NCBI RefSeq assembly: GCF_001625215.2
Contig: NC_030382.2
Span: 47,457,364 to 47,521,363, forward strand
Direction: 5' to 3'
DNA from: Daucus carota subsp. sativus
Taxonomy: Eukaryota; Streptophyta; Magnoliopsida; Apiales; Apiaceae
Length of the DNA: 64,000 nt
The notes beneath the pieces are model-generated. The model searched no databases. It worked only from the letters and a program-made list of their open reading frames with translations, and was not told the DNA's origin. The position numbers and the translations under genes were made by a program. Positions 22,805 through 31,795 of this stretch are shown here, piece after piece. The number at the start of each line of letters is the position of its first letter. The stretch's first letter is position 1.

Positions 22805-24297
22805 TAGGGGAGAGCATGGGCCGGTTCGGCTCGGTTTTCGGATAAAACCGGAACCGGAACCATATATCCTCGGTTTTTAAAATCAAAAACCGCAACCGCC
22901 GGTTCGGATTCGGTTTCGGTTTCGGTTTAAAAATCCCGGTTCGGTTATAATCGGTTCGGTTTCGGTTACAAAACCGACATAAATCGAAAAATAATATGAA
23001 GACCAATTGAAGCTCACAATCCAGAAATAATAATTAATAAGCAGTGGCTTAACGAACGATTACTGTGATCTGTGGCTAAAATCAGGGGTGTAAAATGATC
23101 CGGGTGATCCCGGGTACCCCTCTGCTCAAGTACCGGATCATATTATTTTTAGCTTGTCCAGATTTGGGTCCGGGATCGTTTTATTCGGATATAAACCGAT
23201 CCCGGGTATTTGAGATTCGGATCTGAACCGAATATGATCCAGTATCGTATTTTCTATTTTTTAACCGGGTAGTTTATGATCTATCAAATATGAGCCGAAT
23301 ATGATCCACTAACATTTAATATCATCATTATTTTCAATTATTCAAATTATTATTATTTAGTCTAAGTGAACATAATATTATAAAATATAATAATTTTAAA
23401 TTAAAACTTATAGTTATATGTTGGTATATATCATTTATTAAATATATATGAAGATAATAAGCATGATCCTATTAAATAAATCATATTTTATGAAGATATA
23501 AACTTAAATAAGATATTAAAACTTTATAAAATGATGACTATTTACTTACAAATGTGATGGATTTAAAATATAATATGCATATGAGTTTGAATCGAATATG
23601 AACCGTGGATCATATTCGGGTATTCGGGTAGGATCATATTATCAAAAATTATATGAGACCGAATCTGAGCGGGTATAGGTGTGCTCGGATCCGGGATCAT
23701 ATATTATACGAGCTTAATTTTTCCGCCAGATTTGGATCGTTTTAAAAACGGATATGAGACATGTATCATATTTTCAAGCCGGATATGAGCCGAGACACCG
23801 GATAGTCCGTATCGATTTACAGCCCTAGCTAAAATACAAGCATAATTTCAAAATATTATTCACTCTGCAATTCAGTAGATATAAACTTGTCGACATCTAT
23901 TAGTAAATGGACAGAAAGAAGTTCATGCTCTTGCTCTTCATCTCTGAACTGAACACAGGAAAACAAAATGAAAGATAGTTTACTTTCTCTTCTGCTAATT
24001 CTTATAACTAAAGCCAAAACATTACTTATTCAATACTACTAGGAGACAAATGGTATACAATATAGATTATATATTTTATTATATATTATATATATAATAT
24101 TTATTATTTAATAATCGGTTCGGTTCGGTTTTTATCGGTTCGGTTGGGAGATATAACCGGAACCGAACCATTTAAATCGGATCGGTTTTTAATATTTCGG
24201 TTTCGGTTTCGGATCGGTTATATACGGATCGGTTTTCTCCGGTTTTTCTCGGTTTCGGTTCGGTTTCGGTTTCAAATCGGTTTTTTGCTCAGCCCTA
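22805..24297. mobile_element. Non-autonomous hAT-like element, interrupted by a second hAT element
   Basis: Ends TAGGGGAGAGCATGG and (reverse complement) TAGGGCTGAGCAAAA. Both ends continue into dense clusters of CGGTTCGGTT/CGGTTTCGGTT subterminal repeats over 120-180 bp, as in hAT elements where the transposase binds repeated subterminal sites. A target duplication is fuzzy: CCTGCTGC left against GCTGCTGC starting two bases past the right end. No transposase ORF. Removing the nested element at 23083-23827 leaves about 740 bp. Confidence 0.75.
23083..23827. mobile_element. Nested non-autonomous hAT-like element, 8-bp target duplication
   Basis: 745 bp. Ends CAGGGGTGTAAAATGATCCG and (reverse complement) TAGGGCTGTAAATCGATACG. 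Exact 8-bp duplication GCTAAAAT at 23075-23082 and 23828-23835. Subterminal repeats of GATCCGGG/GGATCATATT type replace the CGGTTCGG boxes of the host element, so the two belong to different hAT families. No ORF. Confidence 0.88.
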
Positions 24298-25280
24298 CGG
24301 CTGCTGCCTTTGCTTTAATTGGTATTTAAATGTCCCAATTTCAAACATTTATGTGTGTTCAATAATAATAATAGTGAAAAAAGAGTACTAAATCGAAGTA
24401 AAGCAAGCACTTGGGTATAAATAATTACTGTAAATATGATCAAAATTTTATTTTTTACCTGTATATGATGACATGAGTGCAGTACTCCACAGCAAGCAAA
24501 GAATTAATGCAGGGCAGATGAAAATATTATCTCGTGTGACCCAAGTACATGGCAAAGATATGTAGAACGCGATAGCCCAATCAAGATTGTGACTTCTGGA
24601 TTACAGGCATATACTAATACTACAATGGGAGTAAAAGGGAACTAGCATACAGACATAGGTAAAACAGACAGTAATAAATTAGATTATATCACTGCAGAGA
24701 AAAGATGCTCTTCCCTTGCTTGAATTCAGATGACTTGTTACAACTCATCTTGTACTTGCAGAGGGAAGAATAGGTCATTACCAGAGGGTAATATTTGAGA
24801 CGATTGGGTTATTTATTGGCAAGCCTAATGTTTCAAATGTTACAGTTACATAAACAGAAGAGAAAGGACTACTTATAAATAGGTTTTAATGAGGGTGTTT
24901 GTAAACTCTGAGGGGCACAGTGAATAAAAGTCTCAGGAGTAATCTAATTAAAACACTTCTGTCAGGAAGTAGATAGGAGGGGAAAAGAGAGGGAAACGGT
25001 TGGGTATGGATAATCTTTGATACACTATTGTTTCAGAATTCTGTTCACTCGTCAGTGATCAGGGATTGAATTCACACATTTACTTGAGTACTCCGTCGAT
25101 GGTTTGAGTAAAACATGTTTGGGCTTTAATTATTTTTTAGAAATCGTAATTTTAAATTTGTAAATAAAAAAATATAATAATTATCATAAATATTTAAAAA
25201 AATAAAAATAATATTTGGAGTACCTGTCCAGTGCGACAAACGCCAAACCACGAACACGGAGGGAAGTAGTTAAGGTGTTA
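24298..25280. other. Intergenic, nothing recognised
   Basis: AT-rich; no ORF above noise, no inverted repeat or tRNA-like feature seen. Confidence 0.4.
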
Positions 25281-25645
25281 GGTACTGTTTGGGTTTGCTG
25301 TTGTTGCCAGCAACAACAGTTTTTTTGCTGAAAAGCAGGTGAAAAACTGTTTGGTAAATCTGAAAACAGTTTTTCTGAACAACAGCTTTTAGCTGAAAAA
25401 CTGCTTTTAGAAAAAGCAAATCCTCTTATGCTTTTAGAAAAAGCTGTTTTCAGATTTTGCAGAAAGCTGTTACAAATTTTATTATCAAACCCCACCAAAA
25501 AAGTTATTTTTTATATATTATAACTCAAAATAAAGCAAATGTCAAAAAATTATCAAACAGTTATCTGATTTCTGCAACAACACTTTTTTTACCAGCACTT
25601 TTCCTGACCGCACAGCAATTTTTAACAGCACTTCCAAACAGACCC
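25281..25645. mobile_element. Tourist-like (PIF/Harbinger) MITE, TTA target duplication
   Basis: 365 bp with ends GGTACTGTTTGG and (reverse complement) GGGTCTGTTTGG, flanked by TTA at 25278-25280 and 25646-25648. The interior is rich in GCTGTT/AACAGC and CTTTTAGAAAAAG hairpins. TIR and 3-bp TTA duplication are those of Tourist MITEs. Confidence 0.85.
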
Positions 25646-25865
25646 TTAGTATCATTCTGGAACTATCTTGTTCCAAATGTTGTTTATTTTTACTTTACAC
25701 TTATAAAATATAGTCTCATAATATTTTATTCATCTATTTATTTTTTTAAATAAAAATTTAAATATCAAGTTTTTATTTAGGAAAAATTAAAATAAAATAT
25801 TATAAAAATATATTTTATAAAATTCTGAAAAATCGTGTCAAAGTAATATAAAAAATAGGAAAATT

Positions 25866-26389
25866 TAATTCTAAAGTCCCTGAACTATAGACACTTTTTT
25901 TTTCTAAGACCCTGAATTATAAATGTCAATTCATAAGTAATTCAACTCTTAACTTTTTCTTACCTGGGTCCTTCCGTTAGATCTGGTTTGACGCCGTTAG
26001 TTATTTTTAAGTTCATGAGAATCAAAGATAACTTTGAAGAGTGATTCTGGTATACCATCAAAATTTAGTTTGGTAATTTTCGAATTTTGAGTTGAATATT
26101 AATTTTCATTTTAATAACTTTTATTCGAATTATAACGATGTAGATTGATAGATCGTGTGATTATGGGCATGTTCATATAATTTTCGTGATTTTTAATGTT
26201 CAAATAGCCTTATCGGAAAATTCGAGCTCACCGGATTTGAGCTTTTCTGATAAGTTCGTCGGAAAAACTAACGACGTCAAATCAGATCTAAGAGAATTAA
26301 ATTATTTATGAATTGATATAATTCAGAGACTTAGAAAAAATGTGTCTATAATTCATGGACTTTAAAATTAATTTTCTCTAAAAATATGA
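25866..26389. mobile_element. Fold-back element with long inverted arms
   Basis: Left arm TTCTAAAGTCCCTGAACTAT, right arm (reverse complement) TTTTAAAGTCCATGAATTAT. The match continues for ~130 bp per arm, ending at GTTTGACGCCGTTAGTT against GATTTGACGTCGTTAGTT. The centre is ~250 bp. Non-coding; superfamily not assigned (a Mutator-like MITE is possible). Confidence 0.7.
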
Positions 26390-26525
26390 TGAGAGGTTCT
26401 CTCCTCTGGGGTATTTTAAAGTGACTGCACAGTCTAAAGTCTGAACCAGTACACGTGCACAGAACACCATGTGCCATCGCTCTGCTAGCAGGAAATAGAA
26501 CACCGCAAGTGTCCCCACTTATCAA

Positions 26526-26894
26526 GTACTCCCTGGTTTTTTATAGGGTTTTTGAATTTTTTATTAGATAATTAAAAAAATTATCTTTAAAATAAAAATA
26601 TATAATTAAATTTTAATATATAAAATAATTTAAGAATGTGTGTTGCAGATCCTAAATTTGAAAGCTAGGCAAAAATAGTATACACGGGGACGGGGCGCGG
26701 TACGGATTTTAATACTTCAATATAATATATTTCTGTAAATTATTTTTAAGATTTTTTTTTATAAAAGTATAACATATATGTTTTTTATAAAAAAAAGAAA
26801 ATTTTTAAAGTAAATTGTAGAAATATGTTTTATGTGAGCCTTAAAAAGAAGCGGGAAAAAGAAACGTATATAATTGACTGGGACAGAGAGAGTA
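26526..26894. mobile_element. Degenerate Stowaway-like MITE (possible)
   Basis: Starts TACTCCCTGGTTTTTTATAG; ends with AAACGTATATAATTGACTGG then GACAGAGAGAGTA. Its right end is similar to that of the element at 36374-36574. The arms match poorly and the GC-rich patch near 26692-26704 is odd inside it, so this may be two fused pieces. Confidence 0.4.
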
Positions 26895-27041
26895 TAAGTT
26901 TAACAAATATGAATTGAAAATGGGATCGCATAGCCCCAGCCCCCAACCTCTGTTTCTCCCAGATTTGATTACTTATCAGTATTCAGGAGGACCAAGACTA
27001 TGCCGCCACAGTTATTTAGCGAATCTGGGGTATAATTTGAA

Positions 27042-27242
27042 GGGTCCTGTTCCCTGACATATGGTTGTCAGGGAACGATTATTTAACAAACGACTTCCCA
27101 GCCGTTGGATGGACGATCCAACGGCTGGGACAAAAGAAAACATTTTTTCCATTCCGCGCTTAAAAACCGCGGACACTGTGTCTATCCGCGCTTTTTTCCG
27201 CGGAGACATACCCTTTCCGCGGTAAAAAACCGCGGACATTCC
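27042..27242. repeat. Left terminal inverted repeat of the MULE with palindromes
   Basis: Pairs with 35708-35907. The outer ~95 bp match the right end with few differences. Inside it are hairpins at about 27050-27074 and 27097-27128, then three CCGCGG/CCGCGC palindromes separated by A/T runs (27151-27238). The transposase ORF starts 178 bp further in. Confidence 0.9.
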
Positions 27243-27419
27243 AGATTGTTTTCGACGCACACTTTATAACCTAGGTGATCAACTTCACTTGTGTTCATCT
27301 TGTTTTGGAAAGTGCAGTGGTGATTTTGTTGATCTTTGGCAAGAATCTGATCCATCTTCCATCTTTGTCGTGGTAAGCTTAATTTGTAGTAGTGTTTTGT
27401 TGATTTTGTTTGTACAATA

Positions 27420-29864
27420 ATGGATAAAATGTTTGCAAGATTTGAAGGTAGAAAAAGTTTGAAAAAAACCAAGAATGTTGATGTACATGATGATAAGGTT
27501 GAATGTGGTCATGATAGAGACAATATTAAGTATGTTGAAGTTGTTGATAGTGATGATGAGGAGTTAGTTAGTGAAGAATTTGATGAAAGTGATAAAATGT
27601 ATGATGATATAGGTAGTATGCATGAAAGTAGTGGTAATTTGCATGATCATGGTGAGGATAATGTTGATGGAGATGACCCTATTATTATTCCCCACTTGAA
27701 TCAACAATTTCCTAATTTACAAGCCGGGGAGAATATGTTTAGGGCGTATGCTTTAAAGAATGGTTTTGCAATTAAGATACAAAACACACAGAAGCGTGCC
27801 AAAGATAAATCCATATATGGTCGATTGTATGTTTGTAATTTAGCGGGAGAAACTCGTGGGAAAAACCCCGTTGATGACGATGAAATTTTGATTGGTAGTC
27901 TTGGTAGTGTTAAGGGCAAACGGCGTAGAGATGTGCTTCCTAGGAGTGGATGCAAAGTTAGAATGTACTTGGTTAATAAGAAAAAAACAAGTCATTGGGA
28001 GATAACCGGTTTGGAATTAGAACACAATCACCAAGTTGTTACGCCTTCTAAGATGAGTTTGATAAGGCGGGAGAAACGTGTTAGCGCGGCACAAAAAAAT
28101 TTGATCAAGAGCTTACATGTTTCGGGTGTCCAACCAAGACAACAAATGAATATATTTGGTAAAATGCACGGTGGAGCGGAACAAGTAGGTTTTAACAGCC
28201 AAAATTTAAGAAATGTCGTACGTGATTTTAGGAAGGACAACATGGGAGTTAATGATGCTCAAGCCGGTTTGGATTTGTTGTACCGTTTGCAAGAAGAGAG
28301 CGGCGGTAAGTTTTTCATCAAGACTCTCCTCGATGACGAACAAAGGTTGAAGTGTCTTGTATGGGTTGATCCCCGCTCTTTGATGGCGTACAAAAACTTC
28401 GGTGATGTGGTTGCGTTCGACACCACATATCGAACTAATAGGTATGCTATGCCGTTTGTGCCTTTCACCGGAGTGAACCATCACTATCAATCAATACTTT
28501 TTGGTTTTGCACTCGTTCGGGATGAATTGAAGACAACTTTTGAGTGGGTTTTGAGTACTTGGCTAGAAGCAATGGAAGGCAAAGAACCCTTGGCTATCAT
28601 AACCGATCAAGATCAAGCTATGGCCGCGGCTATTGAATCACAACTTCCGAACACATCACATTTGTTATGCTCATGGCACATTAGCAACAAATTCCCCGAG
28701 AAACTTGCAACATATTATTCGAAGGAAGGGTTTAAATTTGATTTCAACAATTGCATATATCACTCTTTGACTGAAGATGTGTTTGAAGATCGTTGGAATG
28801 CTTTGGTTTTGAAGTACAATTTGGAAGGCAACACATGGCTTGAAGGGTTATATGCTTTGAAGCATAAGTGGGTCGAGGCTTACACAAGAAACACTTTTTC
28901 TGCGGGTCAAAAGACCACATCAAGAAGTGAAGGAATGAATGCATATTTCGATGCCTATGTTGGTTCTTGCACCGGTTTGAAAGATTTTGTAGAGGGTGCA
29001 CAAAAAGCTTTGGAGAGGCAATTCATGCGTGAGAAAGACGAGGATTATGTGACGTTTCATAGAAGTCGTTGCATGCAAATGAAAACCGCTCTGGAGCACC
29101 ACGCAGCTTCCATTTATACGAAAGAAATGTTTCGAAGATTTCAGGAACAATTGGTTGAATCATCTAAGTACTTTGTGGAGAAAGATAGAGATCGGTCCTT
29201 GGAAGATGTTCAAGACACGTTCTACAAATGTTATAGACCGTTGATGCATGCTTCTCAGAGAAACACGTATCTTGTATCATTCAACAAGGCGTCATTATGG
29301 GGTTCATGCATTTGTAGAATGTATGACAATGTTGGCATACCATGCCGTCACATTATTGCCGTCTTGACGAAGAGGTGTGTGGCTGAACTACCGGCACATT
29401 TTGTGAAACGGCGTTGGACTAGGGACGCCAATAGAGTTGATGGCAAGTTGCCATATCACACGTCCGAATTTCAATCACCATCTCATGAAATGACTCCCAC
29501 GGAAAGATTCAACCACATGACATTACTTACCATGGCGTTTAGTCATAGTTGCATGGCATCGAAAGAGCGGTATGAGTATGCCGTTGGGGTTATTAATCGG
29601 GAAACAGAAATACTTGAGAGCATGCCCGTTGACGGGGTCGAAAACGAAGGAGGTGAATTAAATCCAAAAATAACTCAAGAAGGTGGTGAGAAATTGCATG
29701 AGAGTATCCTTGACCCCTTGGTGTCGAAAACAAAGGGACGGAAAAAAGAGCACCGCTTTAAAAGCCCCGTTGAGGAACTTACAAAAACAAAAAGAAAATG
29801 CCGATATTGCAATATGTTGGGACATGATGTTAGGACGTGTCCCAAAAAAAAGAAGATGATTTAA
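27420..29864 (+). CDS. MURA-type (MULE) transposase with FAR1 domain
   Basis: Intronless 814-residue ORF. Order: acidic N-terminus (~1-85); FAR1-type zinc DNA-binding region (~95-205, NMFRAYALKNGFAIK... ending in ELEHNHQVV); MULE catalytic domain (~310-440) with AFDTTYRTNRY for the first Asp, IITDQDQAM for the second and CSWHISNK; an SWIM zinc finger C-x-C...C-x-H in SCICRMYDNVGIPCRH; and a C-terminal CCHC knuckle CRYCNMLGHDVRTC with basic tail. It should bind the terminal repeats and catalyse cut-and-paste transposition in the nucleus. Domain order also fits the domesticated FAR1/FHY3 family, but its position inside TIRs with a target duplication shows a transposon gene. No break seen. Confidence 0.93.
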   Translation: MDKMFARFEGRKSLKKTKNVDVHDDKVECGHDRDNIKYVEVVDSDDEELVSEEFDESDKMYDDIGSMHESSGNLHDHGEDNVDGDDPIIIPHLNQQFPNLQAGENMFRAYALKNGFAIKIQNTQKRAKDKSIYGRLYVCNLAGETRGKNPVDDDEILIGSLGSVKGKRRRDVLPRSGCKVRMYLVNKKKTSHWEITGLELEHNHQVVTPSKMSLIRREKRVSAAQKNLIKSLHVSGVQPRQQMNIFGKMHGGAEQVGFNSQNLRNVVRDFRKDNMGVNDAQAGLDLLYRLQEESGGKFFIKTLLDDEQRLKCLVWVDPRSLMAYKNFGDVVAFDTTYRTNRYAMPFVPFTGVNHHYQSILFGFALVRDELKTTFEWVLSTWLEAMEGKEPLAIITDQDQAMAAAIESQLPNTSHLLCSWHISNKFPEKLATYYSKEGFKFDFNNCIYHSLTEDVFEDRWNALVLKYNLEGNTWLEGLYALKHKWVEAYTRNTFSAGQKTTSRSEGMNAYFDAYVGSCTGLKDFVEGAQKALERQFMREKDEDYVTFHRSRCMQMKTALEHHAASIYTKEMFRRFQEQLVESSKYFVEKDRDRSLEDVQDTFYKCYRPLMHASQRNTYLVSFNKASLWGSCICRMYDNVGIPCRHIIAVLTKRCVAELPAHFVKRRWTRDANRVDGKLPYHTSEFQSPSHEMTPTERFNHMTLLTMAFSHSCMASKERYEYAVGVINRETEILESMPVDGVENEGGELNPKITQEGGEKLHESILDPLVSKTKGRKKEHRFKSPVEELTKTKRKCRYCNMLGHDVRTCPKKKKMI

Positions 29865-29992
29865 GAAAAGCTCAAACTGGCCAATTGTAATTCACATTTT
29901 AGAAAAATTTCTCTTATGTTTTACTTGTGGTTTATTTGTCCTTCGTATGAGTTGGTGTAACTAACTTGTTCTTTGTTGGATTTGTAGGTGAA

Positions 29993-30817
29993 ATGGCCGA
30001 CGGTTCGGATGATGAGTCAGTGTCACACGTCAGCAACTCAATCTCGGACTCGGAAGAAATGTGTGATTCACCTAGTTTTAGCTTCTTGGAGGACGCGATT
30101 CGTGAGCTCGACGAACTTGCAGAAATGTACGAACCACCATCCCACTCAGAAGAAATGTGTGATTCACCTAGTTTTAGCTTCTTGGAGGAAGCAATTCATG
30201 AGCTAGACGAATTGGCACAGATGCACGAACCACCTCCCCAATTGGAGGAAGAAGACACCGAGTTGTACCCGCCTGAGGAAGCGGCCTACCGGTCAACAAA
30301 TTGGACCGAAGCTTGTCAGTGGTGTGCAAGCGATAACATGTTCGAGAGGGTGGCTTATAACTTGACCCCATATTTTCTACCTATTTTGAACTTGGGTAAG
30401 GACTATCCCGACGGGCCAAACAAAATATCGTTGTGGGATGGTGGTGATATTGTGACGTGTGATAGGATAGCCGACATTATGAAGTTGAGGCCTCGCCCGG
30501 GTTGCACGCGTGACCAAATGCGAATTGAATATGTCAAGGGGTGGGTGTCCAACCTTCGTGGTGATGATACGGGAAAATGGATAACGCGCAAAGAACCATG
30601 GAGCAAATTTCGTCTCTACGATGGGTCTAATAGCATTCATGTCACACTATGGAATGATCACAATACGCATGCCAATGTGACCGAAGGTGTGCTCCGTGAA
30701 GGTTGTGTTGTTGTGCTCTATTGGGTGACATGCTTCATTAGAGCCGATGCGACGCCCGGGCATTCCACACACCGACTATCGGGAGGCTTCTCCAACATTT
30801 TAGCAGTGTTTAGTTAG
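29993..30817 (+). CDS. Second MULE gene: repeat-containing protein with an OB-fold-like C-terminal half
   Basis: 274 residues from MADGSDDESV; an in-frame ATG 27 bp upstream exists but MADG follows a TTGTAG that could be a splice acceptor. Residues ~20-85 are two 32-residue tandem repeats, SEEMCDSPSFSFLE then AI(R/H)ELDELA(E/Q)M(Y/H)EPP, from a 96-bp DNA duplication (30053 and 30149). Residues ~145-250 show the alternating pattern of an OB fold: KISLWDGGDIV, RIEYVKGWVSNLRG, WSKFRLYDGSNSIHVTLWND, LREGCVVVLYWVTC. The FRLYDGS-x-SIHVTLWND piece is like strands 2-3 of RPA-type OB domains. I do not recognise the family. It follows the transposase by 128 bp on the same strand and may share its transcript. 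An accessory ssDNA or end-binding role is inference. Confidence 0.7.
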   Translation: MADGSDDESVSHVSNSISDSEEMCDSPSFSFLEDAIRELDELAEMYEPPSHSEEMCDSPSFSFLEEAIHELDELAQMHEPPPQLEEEDTELYPPEEAAYRSTNWTEACQWCASDNMFERVAYNLTPYFLPILNLGKDYPDGPNKISLWDGGDIVTCDRIADIMKLRPRPGCTRDQMRIEYVKGWVSNLRGDDTGKWITRKEPWSKFRLYDGSNSIHVTLWNDHNTHANVTEGVLREGCVVVLYWVTCFIRADATPGHSTHRLSGGFSNILAVFS

Positions 30818-31795
30818 TTAGCTTCCCCGTACCTGATTAATGTTGATTTCAGGTTTTATATGTATTTTTGTGTAATCGCAACAAAATAGACACCGTTCGA
30901 TGTATTATTGACATTGAAATGACAATATTATGTAGTAATTTCTTTGTTAGTGCTAACATTGTCAAAATGGTACGAGGTTTTGTCATTACTTCAATTATGG
31001 TGTTTCTAGTCTATTGTAATTTATTTATGATTTTTGAACGTGTCTATTCGCAGCAATATGCATGCAAAGTTCACAAAATTGTTCAAAGTGGTCATTTTCC
31101 AAACAAATGGCAATAGGTAATGAAAACATATTGTACGAACTTTTAAAAGTCATAATGTGGTTAAGGGGTCCTAGAAGAGCATATATGAGCATGAAAGCAT
31201 GTAAGAGGAGCTGAAAAAAAAAAAATTTCCCACTGGAATATCCGCGGTAAATAACCGCGGACACTCCAGTCCATCCGCGGTTTTTTACCGCGGATACTCC
31301 AGTGGGAACAGGTGGAATGTGCAGTCTGTTTCTGCACATTCCCACCTGTTTTCAACAGTGTCAAACAATTTTTACTACATAAAAACCTAAATGCAAAGCA
31401 TTCCAACAACAATCTCCCAAAAAAAAAATTCACCAAATTTTGCGAAGCCTTCAAATATACCCCAAAACGTCAAAAATTCTCAAACATCCAAAAAATGACC
31501 ATACTCAAAAAATTCTCAAATTTAATCACAAGATAGAGGTTGACATTCCTAACAATATGCAATAAAGGGGCGGGGGAAACTCAAACGAGAAACACATAAA
31601 CAAAAATTGAATGACGGGGGTCGGGGGGTGGACACGGTCGATAAATGACCGATATAATCAACAACCAAGATATATTGAGATTGAAATAAAGTAAACTACA
31701 TCGTTCAACTTGAATAAATATAACGTAAATGTCATAAACTACGAAAATGTCATAAACTACGAGACTACGAAAATGTCATAAACTACGAAAATGTC
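30818..31795. other. MULE centre between convergent genes
   Basis: Non-coding. It contains the hairpins at 31229-31350 and otherwise AT-rich 3' flanks. Just outside the stop of the PMD-ULP1 gene ATGTCATAAACTACGA is repeated about four times in tandem (31728-31794). Confidence 0.5.
31229..31350. repeat. Central double palindrome of the MULE
   Basis: First palindrome 31229-31306: arms starting CCCACTGGAATATCCGCGG, each arm holding its own CCGCGGTAAA(T/A)AACCGCGG hairpin. The second follows at once (31307-31350): AACAGGTGGAATGTGCAG against CTGCACATTCCCACCTGTT, one base short of perfect. The CCGCGG boxes match those in both termini, yet this copy sits between the 3' ends of convergent genes. Confidence 0.88.

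Noticed and set aside
27012-27260. Minus-strand ORF at the left MULE end
   Set aside because: Lies within the terminal inverted repeat and hairpins; not conserved-looking as protein.
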